A stretch of 64,000 nucleotides of DNA from Cycas panzhihuaensis (taxonomy: Eukaryota; Cycadophyta): the NCBI GenBank assembly GCA_023213395.1, contig CM041465.1:190223741-190287740 (forward strand). The letters are read 5' to 3'. The notes beneath the pieces are model-generated. The model was not told the DNA's origin. It ran no database searches and saw only the letters and a program-made list of their open reading frames with translations. How positions within the stretch are numbered: position 1 is the stretch's first letter; every line of letters begins with the position of its first letter. Positions 39,516-52,439 of this stretch are shown here, one piece after another. The position numbers were made by a program, and so were the translations under genes.

Positions 39516-40130
39516 ATGGAATTAAGAAAGAAGGAAAAAGGGAAAGCACTACTTTCTGAGGTGGAGATTCAAAGTGAAGGAAAAGAAGAGAAAGTTACTC
39601 TACTTATAAATTATGAAGATGATGCTATAAGGGATGAACTATTTCACTTGAAGCTTCAAGTAGGAAATAGTATGATTGGTGCCATTATAGATCCAGAGAG
39701 CCAAAAGAAATTAATCTCAAAAAGTTTAGTAAAGAACATTGGGTTGGTAACTACTCCTCACCCTCACCCATATCCTCTTGGTTGGATCCATAAAGATGTA
39801 GAAATATAAATATCAAAGCAATGTATACTTAAATTTTCCATCATTAATAATTTTGTTGATGAAGTAATATGTGATGTGGTGCCATTAGATGTATGCCATG
39901 TTGTGCTTGGAAGTCCCTACTTGTAGGATCAAGATGCACTCTTCTATCGAAGGGTGAGAAAGTATCAGTTGATGAAGGATAACAAGGGCTTCATTATAAA
40001 GGCCACAAAGAAGCACTTGGATAAGATAGAATTAATTTCAGCTACTCAAGAAAAAGGGATGATCAATGCATGTGGTAAATTTGTCATCTTAATGGTAAGG
40101 AGAAAAGAAGAGCCAGGAGATGAATAAGGT
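39516..40130 (+). pseudogene. protease region of the 6.7-kb element
   Basis: LKLQVGNSMIGAIIDPESQK (about 39648-39707) lies where retropepsins have the LIDSGAS triad. Here it reads DPES, so the active-site Gly is changed. The conserved VVLGSPYL block (usual LG-x-PWL) is near 39904-39925, followed by a stop. It shares a frame with RT downstream. Confidence 0.65.
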
Positions 40131-40166
40131 CCTTCTACTCGTACTCTTCTTATATCACCTAAACAA

Positions 40167-40997
40167 ATGCAACAAATTGAGGAGTTAAAGATAAGGTATG
40201 ATATTCTATTTCAACATGTTGATGGGCTACCACCAAAGAGAAAGATAGAGCATGAAATCACTCTTGTAAGAGATGTACCATTGCCTAATATTGCTTTGTA
40301 TAGGCACTCCATTGTAGAGAATAATGAGATAAAGAGGCAAGTTAAGGAGTTGCTTAATCAAGGGGTCATAAGACCTTCATGTTTACCTTGTGGGTCACCA
40401 ATTGTCTTGGTACCTAAGAAGGATGGAGGATGGAGAATGTGTATAGACTTTCATGCTTTGAATAAAATTACAATAAAAAATCGCTACCCTTTGGCTCACA
40501 TAGATGATTTACTTGATCAAATTCAGCATGCTTGTTATTTTACTAAATTGGATTTGAAAAGTGGTTATCACCAAGTTAGGGTTAAGGAGGAGGACACATG
40601 GAAGACAGCCTTCAAAACAAAGCAAGGACTCTTTGAATGGATGGTTATGCCTTTTGGATTGTGTAATGCTCCTGCAACATTCATGAGGCTAATGAATGAA
40701 ATGTTAAGGCCTTACTTGGATAATTTTGTTGTTGTCTATCTTGATAACATTTTGATTTTTAGCAACACATGGGAGGAACATTTACAACACATAGAAGAAG
40801 TTTTAAAGACTATGGCTAAGCATCATTTGAAGCTTAATGTGAAGAAGTATGAATTTGGCAAGGAGAACTTGATCTTCTTAGGCTTTGTGTTTGGAGGAGG
40901 AAAGTTGAGCATCGATCCACTCAGGACTCAAGCCATCCTTAAATGGCCTAGGCCAATAAACATCACAGAGGTGAGAAGTTTTTTAGGAGCTTGTTAA
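40167..40997 (+). pseudogene. reverse transcriptase of the 6.7-kb element
   Basis: A 276-codon uninterrupted stretch covering nearly the whole gypsy RT: VIRPSCLPCGSPIVLVPKKD, WRMCIDFHALNKITIKNRYP, FTKLDLKSGYHQVRVKEED, FEWMVMPFGLCNAPATFMRL, then VVYLDNILIFS, where the second catalytic Asp of YLDD is Asn, and GKENLIFLGFVF. It ends at a TAA in GAC-stop-YLRKFI. It would copy RNA into DNA; the YLDN change should inactivate it. Confidence 0.93.
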
Positions 40998-41000
40998 TAC

Positions 41001-41414
41001 TTGAGAAAATTTATTCTTCATTTCTCACAGGTTGAAGCACCTCTTCATGGATTGACAAAATCTAGTAAAAAGTTTACTTGGGGTTCCAAGGAGGAAGAAG
41101 CTTTTCTTCTTTTAAAGAAGAAAATTTGTGAAGCACCAATTTTAGCAATGCCAAATTTGCAAAGGCCTTTTGAAGTAGAAGCTAATGCAAGTGGAAATAC
41201 GATGGGAGTTGTCCTTATTCAAGATGGGAAGCCTATTGCCTACCATTCAGAAGTGTTCACCCCTCAAGTGAAGAACTACGTAACATATTATCGAGAAATA
41301 TTCACACTTCATCAAGCATGCAAGCATTGGAGGTCATACTTACTCAGAAAAGAGGTTGTAGTTCATACCGATCATAAGCCTCTTCAATTTTTACAAACTC
41401 TAAGTAAATTATAG
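41001..41414 (+). pseudogene. RNase H (gypsy type) of the 6.7-kb element
   Basis: It continues RT in frame after one stop: YLRKFILHFSQVEAPLHGLT, FEVEANASGNTMGVVLIQDG, PIAYHSEVF, and ACKHWRSYLLRKEVVVHTDH. The first catalytic Asp (usual TDAS) reads EANAS, so it is lost; the VHTDHKPL Asp is kept. It ends at a TAG in SKL-stop-QV. Confidence 0.88.
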
Positions 41415-42760
41415 CAAGTAAGACACATGAAGTGGATGAGTTATTTACAATAATTTAATATTGTAATTAAGTACAAAAAGGGATCTAATAACAAAATTGC
41501 TGATATGTTATCTAGACCACCTTATTCCACTTCTTCTTCTACTTTTGTTTATAGTTCTCTTATGAGTTTACAGGTGGAGCCAATGCATCGTGAAGAGTAC
41601 AAAGGCTTGTATCATGAAGATGAAGCTTTAAAGGAAGAATTAGAGAACCTAGTAAAAGGAAGACCTTCCCAGCTTACTTGGAAGGATGGTCTACTTTTCA
41701 AAGGGTAGCAGCTCTATGTTCCATCAAAAGGAGACAAGATCAAGTGGCTTAGAGAAGCCCATACTTCTAAAGTAGCTGATCACTTTGGTATAGAGAAGAC
41801 TTTAGCAAACTTGAGAAGATATGTTGTATGGCCGAAAATGCAAAATGATGTAAAAAAATATGTAAAAGGATGTATAATGTGTAATACTTCTAAGCCTTCT
41901 TCTAGAAAATTAGGATTGTATACACCACTTCCTATTCCCACTAGACCTTGGGAAAGTATCTTCATTGATTTCTTAGGGGGCTTCCCATGACTAGGAAGGG
42001 ACATGATTATCTCTTTATTGTTGTAGATAGGTTTAGTAAAATGATATGTCTAATACCTTGTAAGAAGACACTCATAGGTACAGGAGCAGCTGAGTTATTC
42101 TTTGAGCATGTATAGAAGAATTTTGGCTTGCCTTCTTCCATCATTTCAGATCAAGACACTCGATTCCTTTCATCATTTTGTAGGTTACTATGGGAGATGA
42201 TGGATACCAAATTGAAGAGAAGTACAAGTTTCTATCCTCAAATAGATGGATAAATCAAAGCAGTAAATAGAACTTTGGTACATTTATTGAGGGAATACAA
42301 TTCTAAGCATCCAAAGACTTGGGATGAACCATTGGCTTTTCTACAATTTGTATTTAATAGAGAAATGCATGCATCACACTCTAAAGCACCTTTTGAAGTT
42401 TGTTTGGGATACTTACCTCAAAGTCCATTTGACTTAGAGTTTTCCATGCAAGCTAAGGAAGGATCCATCAAAGAGAAGGAGGAGCATGACAAGGCTTTAA
42501 GATACTTAGAGAAGATCCAGAGAGTCCACAAAGAAGTACATGATCAACTTCTAAGGACTCAACAAAAGTACAAGGAAAGACATGACAAGCATAGGCAAGA
42601 GTATACTTTTCAAAAAGGAGATTTAGTATGGTTATACTTGAGCAAGGAGAGGTTAAAAGGAGAAGGCAAGAAACTCAAACCTATAAGGTATGGACCATTC
42701 AAGATTTTGAGAAAAGTAGGTGGCAATGCTTTCCAACTTGATCTTACACCTTATATGTAA
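41415..42760 (+). pseudogene. integrase of the 6.7-kb element
   Basis: HHCC region near 41755-41890 (HTSKVADHFGIEKTLANLRR, GCIMCNTSK). Core: FIDFLGGFP (first Asp), a frameshift near 41990, then IISDQDTRF (second Asp). At the third site the sequence reads DG-stop-IKAVNRTL, where the usual Glu is Lys. The open stretch 42275-42760 carries LREYNSKHPKTWDEPLAF, FEVCLGYLP, and the C-terminal FQKGDLVWLYLSKERL with GPFKILRKVGGNAF. The enzyme is inactive. Confidence 0.87.
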
Positions 42761-43077
42761 ATATATTCAGTAGTAAATGCTAAATACTTAAAACTCTTTG
42801 AGCCCTCCATACTAGATGATGAATAGGACCAGTTCACTTTACCTTTAGTTGATGATTTGTATTTGGAAAGTGAGAAGCCTCTCAAGGAAGATTGTATCTT
42901 GGAGAGAAAATCTACCAAAACAAGACATAAGACATATGAATCTTTCAGGATTAGAGTAGCAGGGCAATTGCCTAGTAAGGCCAAGTGGTTTAGTAGGAAA
43001 CAAGGAAAACAACACCTCCCCCATCTCCAATTATAAGCCAAACAGGAGTTGACTATTTTCCAAGGAAGGGGGAGCCA
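42761..43077 (+). pseudogene. post-integrase tail, Galadriel-like chromodomain region, and polypurine tract
   Basis: The frame reads YSVVNAKYLKLFEPSILDD, PLVDDLYLESEKPLKED, and VAGQLPSKAKWFSRKQGK. This pattern (VN-x(2)-LK-x-FEPS, then LPSKAKW) is familiar to me from Galadriel-type chromoviruses. The polypurine tract AAGGAAGGGGGAGCCA precedes the 3' LTR. The clade call is moderate. Confidence 0.6.
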
Positions 43078-44131
43078 TGATTCAGGAGGATCTACCATAT
43101 GTTTACAGGATGTAGAAAATGCTAGGCATTCACATAACTAAAAGAGATATGGCCAAATGGTATCAAAATTATATGAAATTTTGTGTAAAGGTAAAAGACA
43201 CATCCCACTAGATGTGTACAAAAGGTGGGGTTCAGAAAATATCATTTGATTAGAGTTCAAGCCTTGTTCTGCATAAAATTAATCCCACAACTAGTAGAAA
43301 AAAAATAGCAAATACATATTATAATTAAACGAATAAAACTGCAGTCAAATGACATACAAATAAGCTAAAATTTTGAGGAAGAAGAGGGGACATGCATTCC
43401 TATATGTGTAACCAATGTGAGATGAATTGGAGTTTGTTAAGTTCAGTTACAAGCTGCAACTTGTAAGAATTCCATGAGGGCCACTTGGATAGCAGAAAAA
43501 CAGCAAATACATATTATCATTAAATGAATAAAAATGTAGTCAAATGACATTCAAATGAGCTAAAATTTTGAGGAATCAGAGGGGACTTGTGTTCCTATAC
43601 ATACCAAATTTGAGCTAAATTAGAGTCTGTTACGATTAGTTACAAGCTATAACGTTTTAAGAATTGCATGAAGGCCACTTAGACAACATGCATTCTGGTG
43701 GTTAGTGGTTATACTTACATGATTGCCACTTGTTAAACATGCAATTTTGGTTTATTTCTATGAATTGAGCCCTACTATAGGTTGGAGAGGTGGTTCTTAG
43801 AGACTTGACTTGGGAAGCATCCTTGGAGAAGCATTTTTAGAGGGTTGGAGTCCCCCTTATGGTATAATTGTATTATTTATTCCTTGTAATTTTACCATTA
43901 TTTTGCTAGTTGATTTCTTCACCATTAAATGGAGATTTTCATAGTTTAATAAAAGTATTACTCCTCATACTTTTGGATCAATGTCAAGAATAAATAATTT
44001 GGTGTAGAATTTCCTTTTGTGGGCTCATTGTTGTTTTGATATTATTGAGACTTCTACACTAACTCCCAGGATCTCAAGGAGAAAAGGTTGATAATTGACT
44101 TCTTCACCAACTAAGCTCTATTTTGGGATCA
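43078..44131 (+). repeat. 3' LTR of the 6.7-kb element (1054 bp)
   Basis: The partner of 37386-38441, beginning TGATTCAGGAGG and ending TTTTGGGATCA, followed by ATAAT. Confidence 0.9.
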
Positions 44132-44136
44132 ATAAT

Positions 44137-44184
44137 AGAGCTTTCCCATAAGTTATATAAAAAAATTTAACATGGTATTAGAGC
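44137..44184 (+). repeat. copia-type LTR, right part, and tRNA-Met type primer site
   Basis: The remainder of the LTR split at 37386, ending AACA at 44172, directly followed by TGGTATTAGAGC (44173-44184), one base from the tRNA-Met site. No copia gag was recognised downstream. Confidence 0.45.
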
Positions 44185-47100
44185 TTAGGTGAAGGTTAAA
44201 GTCCTAAAGTAAAGGTCAAGATCCTAGTAAGACATTATATTAGAGATATATTGCAAAAACATTAAGAAGGTTGACAAAACAAGGATTAAAGAGTACACAT
44301 ATATGGTGATAATCCTTGCCATATAAGGATGATTAATGCATGTATTGTGAGAGCTAGTATTGAGCCAGTGATTGAGCTAGTATGTAGGTTGATTTCATGA
44401 CCCAAAAATACATTATACGAATGATATGAGAATAAGATTATTAGGGTAATATGAAGAAGAGATGATGGAGATGAGGTGAAGAACATAATATGTAATCTTA
44501 TTATTGATAAGTAACCTTATTATAAATTCATGTGGATATTTATTACACACGTGGGTCTATATTCAAAGCATGTAAGTATTTTTAATGAGGAAGAATGTTG
44601 TCACTTAAGCTAAGCTTTATAAGCCCATATAAGCTATAAACATGATGGAAAGTTGATGTAGCATGCATGGATGGTTATAAACAATGTGTCAGATGATGGC
44701 GAAAATCTCTCATACCCAGTTTTATTTAATAATTTCTTTTTTCTATGTTTTCTTATGGATTTCCTTATAGTTAAAGGTATTCCTTTTAGTAATTTATTAT
44801 TAAGAGATAAATAAAAATTGATGCACATAAAAGGTTCAAATATTTATGGAGATTCCATGACATATTTGATATGATTTTCAGGAAAAATTAGGGTTTAAAA
44901 TAAGGTCTTCTTTATTTTACTATTATTAATAAATTATTAAAAATAATAAAATTAAGATTTGAAAGGATAAAGCTATTAGTGATTTATAGGATTATTCATT
45001 TAAAGGCTTTTTCATATAAACTAACAAAAAATGTTATCACTCATAGAAGCCATACCTATGGCTATCTTAGGAAGGAGAGTATGTATAAAGTATATGTTAA
45101 TTTCTGGTCTATTTATGTATGTAGTAGGGCACCATTAAGAAGCCACCAACGCACATGGGTCATAACGTAGCTCAAGGGCATATATGGGTTTATACATAGC
45201 AAGGATAGATAGAAGAGAAATCCACCACAAATCATAAACATATTATATAAAGTAAACCATTCATAGCTATGAGCAAAGGGTAAAAGACTATAGTAGGTCA
45301 AAGACTATTCAAATTAGCACCCATTAGTAGGTACCATTAGAGGAAATAGTAGGTCATTATGAGATCATCATAAAGAGACATCAACCATAGAGAAGAGACT
45401 ATTCATAGAGGCTCATCTATAAGATGATGATTTATTATTTTAATCACCCATAGAATTATGTAAAAACCTATAATGTATTTGAGAGTAGTCATCCATATGG
45501 AGATCAATCACCCAATGTACATGTGGTGGAAATTATCCATTAGATGAAGGGCTTGATCCCCATGTAATGGATGGAGTCGCAATGGAAAACATAACAAACT
45601 CATCATAGAGAAGAAATCATAAGCAAAAATCCTAGTTTCATAGTGGATGAATATTTTGGTAAAATATTATTTTTTATATTTAATTAAATTCAATACTTTA
45701 TTGAAGTTTGCATAAGCACCTAAAAGGTTAATCCATGGTCACATGATCTCTATTCATGATTAGAAGCTAAAAGACAAAAGTAAACAAGTGAACTTTTGAC
45801 CCTTAATCAATTTTTTGAAGCATATTATCAGTTTTATAAGTATAACATTGTTAGATGATATTGAAATTGAGTGCTATTATTTACATTAAAAATAGGACTT
45901 AGAGCTAGATGTAACAACTAATTACAAGGCATAGTTTGAAGCTCACATGGAGGACATTTTAATTATTCAAGTTGACAAATCATATATTAACATGACTAAA
46001 AGGCCTTTTTTAAGAAATTTTAATTATGATTTGGAAAGCTTTTATAATTTTAAAGGCTCTTAAGTTTATGTTGATATACATGGATGGTTGATAATGACTA
46101 GTTCAAATATTTGGTTAAAATTTTGATTAAAAAAATATATTACGAGGCATTTATGGTACATTAAAGGATCAAAAGTTAAATATAAATCATATATGAAAAC
46201 CTATGATGATGAATAGAGATATGTTTTACATGTTGGACATAATTGAAAATACTCCTAAGGCATTTTGCACATTTGTTGAAGTGGACTATATAGCACTAAT
46301 CAAATGAATTTGATATAAGTTAATGAGATGATGAAATCACTTAATTATATGGTTACATGAGTGAAGGACAGACAAAGATGCTACTTGATTATTGTTGTTT
46401 AGATTAATATTAGATGAAAGTTAATCAAATTATTATTGATTAAGGATGTTGTTGATGGTTGAGTCTATGGCTAGATTGAATGTGAGCTTTTCACAACTAA
46501 CATTATGCTCTCACTAACTAATATATCAACATGAGTACAGTTACAAATCAAAAATCTTAAAGTTACAAAGGTTATAATAATAAATAAATAAATAAATAAA
46601 TAATCACCTCATAATTTTGCAAGTGGTCCAGTAAGGGTAGAACTCAAAGATTGAGCTCTAAAATTATAAAATGAAAGAAGGTATATAAAAAGAAAGTCTC
46701 TTCACAAAGTTGCAAGTGAGCTGATGAATGAAAACATGAGAATGACCAAGTGTAAAACTATAAAATAAGTATGCAAACAAAGGAAATCCATTCATACTTT
46801 TACAAATGGACCTCTAAGATCCAAAACTTGTATATAAGATCACAAAATTATAAACTAGTATATTCTAAAGTAAAATCCTAATTTTTGAACCCCTAAGGAT
46901 GAACTATAATACACACAACAAAAGAATAAATTTGAGTGATTCAAAATGTATAAGAAACCTTGATTAAAAATCAACATTCTTAGATAAGAATAATGAATTC
47001 TCCATATAAAATTGACATTCAGAAACATCCTAAGTATGAAGAGTATGGAAAGGTAAAGCATAGGGCAGAGCTAGCAAGCACTAATATATTCACCCAAAAC

Positions 47101-47510
47101 CATCTTACTAAGAAAATAAATTAATATATAATTAGATTTCATGGGTGAGCATTAAAGGTTTCACCATGCCTAAGTAAGAAGGGGGATATATAAATACATC
47201 TATATAGGGGTATTTTTATAAAAGAGAACTCAATAGTAATGCCCACAATAATAACTACAAATCTTAATATGTCCACCATAAGTTAAAGCTACCTATTGAG
47301 CCTTAATGGTATAATGAGGGTAAATTAACTTACCCTAGAGCATAGATATAATCAAAGGAGGAAGAAAAGCTATTCTAATATACATTATTTACTAGGTAAT
47401 GTTAACCCATGCAAATATTTAATTCATATAATTTAATGTAGTTATGCCTTTAATGTACACTAGGAGGTCATAGTATGCACACTTCTTTATTATGATTAGT
47501 CATTGGTCAA
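44185..47510. other. AT-rich region, nothing recognised
   Basis: 3.3 kb without a recognisable gene or domain; the longest frames are under 70 codons. A short AAAT microsatellite lies at 46578-46603. It may be the interior of the copia element whose primer site is at 44173, decayed beyond recognition. Confidence 0.5.
46578..46603. repeat. AAAT microsatellite
   Basis: About six tandem AAAT/TAAA units in an AT-rich segment. Confidence 0.8.
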
Positions 47511-47925
47511 TGTTACATAACTTATCTGGCTAAGTTATATAAACCACTAGTATATAGAGAGCTATCAACAAGTTATAAGATAAGGTTAATTATAGAACTT
47601 TGTGCATGTGTTGTCAAGATGGCCAATGGTATGCATGGTCACTGCTATCTAATAGAATGTAAGACCGCTTAGGCCGCTAATAGGATTATATGTATAAGAC
47701 CATCTTTTGTCTATATAAGGGCCATAAATTATAAATGATGGTTATCTTGATAAAACTTTTTATAAAGATTGTGATGCGATGCTTTCTATTTTCAGTGATC
47801 ATTTCGCGCTCTAGTATTGTTGTGAAACTCTTAGTTCATTTGTTTGCCCTATTAGATAAAACGAAGTAGTTCTGACTGTCATTTCTCTGCTATCTCAATA
47901 GTGCTAGTGAGAAGAAATATCTGAA
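47511..47925 (+). repeat. probable 5' LTR of chromovirus 2 (about 415 bp)
   Basis: It begins TGTTACATAA and contains TATATAAG (47712-47719) about 215 bp before the primer site. The end is uncertain because no clear CA precedes GGTATCAGAGC and the 3' LTR is not available. Confidence 0.55.
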
Positions 47926-47927
47926 GG

Positions 47928-47938
47928 GGTATCAGAGC
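47928..47938 (+). other. primer binding site, tRNA-Met type
   Basis: GGTATCAGAGC, the plant initiator tRNA-Met complement lacking only the first T. Confidence 0.75.
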
Positions 47939-49194
47939 AACATTGCAATCGTGGGAAGCTACTCAAAAGATCAGAATTTTTTTTTCACTGTCAGATCAAG
48001 TACTCTCTCTACCATGGTAGAGATCGAGGAAAGACCTTTAATTAGTACTCTCTCCATGGAAATTGGGGAATGGTACTAGGATAGTTCAAGAGTTAGGAGG
48101 AAAAGGGAATTCTTTTTCCTAGGTAACACCATCATTTTATCCTTCTATTTTTCATCTAGTTTTAATTTTATTTCTATATTTTAAATTCTACATTAAATTA
48201 TAACTCAAGGGTAGATAACTCTACTAGGTAGCTACCCAAGTAGTTAGGTAGAGACCCTATACTGGGGATCTTTAAATATCGCAGGGATCTATCATTCTGG
48301 CTAAGTGCATCGTGGCTCTTCTTCCCTTTACATGAAGGACTGGAATTAACACACCTGAACCAAGCCTTAAATAGAACTTGACTATGGAAGTACACCTCCA
48401 CATACCCTCAGATATATATGAGGACCCCCTTTAGGCATCAATCCCTCCCTAAAATAGGCAACTATTGATCGTTGAAGACTTTTAGTGTAGTGGTTAGTGG
48501 TTAACACCATGAAGCTACCTGCCCTGAACTTCTACAATTTATTGGCAAGCCTATAAGACCAAGCACACCTTGTCAAGTGGTTGGTAGGATACTTTGGTAT
48601 ACATATTTTAGGTTTAGAAGTCACCTTATATTTTAAAAGAAGAAGTTCCTCCTACTGCATAAACCCAGAACTTATCAGTGTAGTTAGACCCACTATAGGA
48701 AGGAGAAAAAAAAGAAAAAAAGAAAAAAAAAGAAAACAAATAAAAAGGAAAAAAAAAAAAAAAAGAGAAAAAGAAAGAAAAAAAAAAGAAAAAGAACTCT
48801 AGTTAGTTCAGTGAGAAAATTTACCCTTACAAATATATACCTCATTTTGATTAGCACATCGCACTAGTTAGTTTGCACTATGTTAGTACATACTAGAAAT
48901 TTTCATATTTTTTAGTACCTGGTTACCGGTAGATCCCACCACCTCCCATCCCCCGTGCACTTCACATACCCCATTTGAACGAACTTTTTACACTTGTTTG
49001 AGAGAACCTGATATCTTATTTATGTAAATTCCTTTGGGGTCAATAGGCTATAGACACCCCACAATATCCTTATTTGCCCCCTTCTCTTTCACTTAACAAC
49101 TCCCTTTTTCTTATGTCTTTCTCTTTCTTGATCTTTCTCATTTCATTCATTCCCTTTCTTTCTACTTATTCCCACCTCTTTATACCTTTTCTCC
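47939..49194. other. long leader of chromovirus 2 with purine tract
   Basis: 1.25 kb without a conserved domain. It includes an almost pure A/G tract at about 48702-48796. The Lys-rich open frame across that tract is a product of the low-complexity sequence. Confidence 0.5.
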
Positions 49195-50330
49195 ATGGCC
49201 CCTCAGAGCAACAATAATAAAATCTTGGTACTCGAGACCCAAGTCATCAATATTCAGGAAATAATCGAGGATTTCGACCACATGCACAAGGAGGTTAAAA
49301 ATGAAGTAGCTACTATGTAGGCAGAATTTAGCTCAAGACTATCAATCCTAGAATCCCATGATGATGTCCAAAATATAATTAAAGGTTGAACAACTTCTCT
49401 CCTCCACTACCAGTCAGCCCCACACAGTAATAAATCATGCATCGGCCTTCACATCAATAGTAACCATTTCATCATAAGATCAACATACCCACATTTAGTC
49501 CAGATCTCAATAGGGATAGTGCATGATGTTGGATTAGCAAACTAGAGTCCTACTTTACACTACCTAATGTTAGTAAATGAACAACTTACATTTGCTTCCA
49601 TCCACTTAGATGGGAAGGCATATCATTAGTTCCAATGGTGGAAGCAGGAGTACCCCTCTAGTCAGTCTTGGGTACACTTCTCTACTTGTTTTTTTGAGTA
49701 GTATGAATATACTTAAAACCAATCTTTTTTCTCACAAGTAATACATTTAAAGCAAGTATCCTCTGTTGAAGATTACACTGACGAGTTCCAATCTTTATGT
49801 AACTAAGTTGATCAACAACTTGATAATTAGACATAAATAGAGTGTATCTGTCCAAGCTTAAAGAATGTATCCAAATGTGCCTGAAGACAGTCTCCCTATC
49901 TACTCTAAATGATGCAATTAATATAGCCAAAGCAGTAGAAGTAGAGTTTAATGCAAAAAGACCACATCCATTCAGACTAGACTCCACTTGGATTTCATGA
50001 TCCTGATAAGCTGATACTGCCTGATCTAAAGTCCACATCTAACTGACTGCCAACGATCGCACACACAACCAAAGGACACCCTAGCTATATCTCTCAAGCA
50101 GTGCATTGAGGAACCATCTTTGAAGTCCATACACATCACTCTAGCAGAGGCACAATGTCATTGGGAAGCTGGTCTATGTATACAATGTTCTGAAAAATGG
50201 ACCATTAGTCATGGTAGAATCTACAAAGCTAGGAAGATGGTCTTCAAAATTAACCTAGACGTATCTTTGGAAGATGACCTCAAGACTGAGCATAAATATG
50301 ATGATGAACCCTAAGACTACCCTACTAATG
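49195..50330 (+). pseudogene. chromovirus 2 gag, degraded
   Basis: ATG 49195 starts MAPQSNNNKILVLETQVINI with a coiled-coil-like stretch (IIEDFDHMHKEVKNEV). The gag domain follows with ASIHLDGKAYH, FQWWKQEYPSS, VSSVEDYTDEFQSLC. A degraded knuckle near 50145-50215 reads CHWEAGLCIQCSEKWTISHG. Many stops occur, some from CAG, TGG or CGA codons. Confidence 0.72.
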
Positions 50331-50399
50331 AGTTGCCCCCAAACCTTGAGCCTAAAGTTTCCTTATCAAATATTACCTCCATTACATGTCCTGAACCAC

Positions 50400-50700
50400 T
50401 TTGAGTCAAATGAATACTTAGGAAAACCCCAATTACCATTTTGATCAACAGTGGTGCATCACTAAATTTCATCAATATCTCCATTGCTCGATAGTTGAAT
50501 CTTAACATATAACCTAAAATATGCTTTAATTAGTCCTTACCTGGTCATCATACCCTCCATTATGCTAGAAGAATAAAAAACCTCATGATCCACATTAGCT
50601 CATATACCCTTGTCTCTAATTTTTATCCCTTGTCCATAGGTGGGTCAAATGTAATTCTTGTCGTATAATAGCTCCAGACTCTAGGAACTTATAGCACCAA
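50400..50700 (+). pseudogene. chromovirus 2 protease remnant
   Basis: PITILINSGASLNFINISIA near 50424-50484 matches the gypsy retropepsin LIDSGAS-x-NFI, with Asp changed to Asn. The rest is frameshifted. Confidence 0.65.
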
Positions 50701-51054
50701 TAAGTCACCCATGGCCCCTTTCATTATGTTCAAAAATCACATGGGCCGCTCTCATAAACTTTATGCGATGCCAGCCCCCCCAAACAAAGTAATCTCACCC
50801 ACCTGAATGTGTCAGCAACTCAATGGTAACATAGGATACAACATTCATCTTAACCATATATAGGCCCCTTCGGATATCCAACCTGATATCCAACAAAAAT
50901 TGGATCAATACGAATCGGTATTTTCTCTATTACCTACTAGTCCCCTCGCCTGATCGAAATTTTTACCATACTATTGAGTTACAAATTTTACACAACTCGA
51001 TTAGTCTTCGACCATAGAGGAACTCTTGTTTCTAAAAAAATGAAATTAAAAAAA

Positions 51055-51740
51055 TCATAAGGGAATTATTGGACATGGGTATCATCCAACCTAGTAAAAG
51101 CCTGGATGTGGCACCCATCATTTTAGTTTATAAAAATGATGGCTCTTTTCAACTTTGTGTTGACTATCATGCACTCAATAAAATCACCATAAAAAACAAG
51201 TTTCCCATACCATGAATCGATAACATGTTAGATGAAATCCATGTGGCTGCAATTTTCACCAAACTTGATTTACAGTCAGGATATTACCAAATACCTATCT
51301 TGCTAAAGGATCAATATAAAATGGCTTTCTGAACCCATCATGGCCATTTTGAGTTCCAGGTCATGCCCTTTGGCCTATGTAATTTTGTCACTACCTTTTA
51401 GGACCTCATGAACAAGATCTTTTCCACATACTTGTGAAAATTTGTCATCGTCTTTTTTGATGATATTCTTATCTATAGCTCAAACATGCCTGCTCACATC
51501 CTGCATCTAGAAATAATCCTTCAAATCCTAGCTGAAAGTAAACTATATGCTAAACTCTCCAAATGTGTGTTTAGGAAATCTAAACTACAATACCTTGGTC
51601 ATATTATATCCTTTGTAGGGGTTCAGGTGGATCCTGATAAAATCTATGTCATCACTAATTGGTCAAACCTAAAAACCTTGACCTAATTCTGAGATTTCTT
51701 AGGACTTACCAGATTCTATCATTGGTTCATTTGAAATTAT
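51055..51740 (+). pseudogene. chromovirus 2 reverse transcriptase
   Basis: [54 protein letters not shown], and VIVFFDDILIYSSN, with the catalytic FFDD still intact, then VFRKSKLQYLGHII and DPDKIYVITNW. Stops interrupt at least five places. Confidence 0.85.
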
Positions 51741-52240
51741 ACCATAAAGACCACCCCCTTAACCCACTTACTTTGGAAGGATTCCTTCCAATGGTCCCCC
51801 TCAGCTAATGAGGCCTTCCTCCATCTAAAGGAGGTCATGAAAACCACCCCAGTTTTGGCCTCTCCTAACTTTTCTTGGCCTTTCAAATTAGAATATGATG
51901 CCTTCGGGTTTAGATTGGGTGCAGTCTTAATGCAGGACTTCCACCCCATTACCTTTGAAAGTCAGAAACTCAAAGATCATGAGTGTAGACTTTCTACCTA
52001 TAAAAAAGAAATGTGGGCCATCCTCCATACTATTGACAAGTGGTGACAGTATCTACTTGGTTTTAAATTTACTATCCTCACTGATGACCATAGCCTTCAC
52101 TAGTTACTAGATCAACTAGTCCTCCTAGAAGAGCAAGCTAAATAGGTCGACCGCCTCCAAGTTTTTAATTTTATAATCACATAAAAAAATAGAAAAGATA
52201 ACATTGTGGCAGATGCTCTTTTGAGGCTACCTTCACCTAC
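51741..52240 (+). pseudogene. chromovirus 2 RNase H
   Basis: [20 protein letters not shown] (Asp kept), [46 protein letters not shown] (usual TDH, here TDD then H) and NIVADALLRLP. A typical gypsy RNase H following RT. Confidence 0.82.
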
Positions 52241-52439
52241 ACTTGATGATAACACCAGTCACATTGAGGACCCCACCATTTATGCCATTTCTTCCCCACA
52301 ACTAACATGGATATAGGATTTATCCATGGCTAACCAAATCTAACCTAATTTTGTGCACTAGGATAATAAGGTCCACATTCATAAGGATTGGTCCATCCAT
52401 AATAATCTTCTCTTATACCAAAATCGCATATTCGTATAA

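Larger units (their letters stand above)
37386..44131 (+). mobile_element. Ty3/gypsy chromovirus-like element, 6.7 kb, both LTRs present
   Basis: LTRs of 1056 bp (37386-38441) and 1054 bp (43078-44131), a tRNA-Met primer site (38447-38459), gag, protease, RT, RNase H and integrase in gypsy order, then a tail resembling Galadriel-type chromoviruses. A polypurine tract (AAGGAAGGGGGAGCCA) abuts the 3' LTR. Coding frames are long but broken by nonsense changes (CAA to TAA, CAG to TAG) and a few frameshifts. Confidence 0.9.

Noticed and set aside
48225-48270. Resemblance to the end of a Tat LTR and primer site (TTAGGTAG...ATACTGGGGATC)
   Set aside because: The match is short, the spacing and CA end do not fit, and no Tat internal sequence follows.
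48581-48802. Lys-rich 73-codon frame
   Set aside because: It is the translation of an A/G low-complexity tract in the leader of chromovirus 2; no start context or homology.
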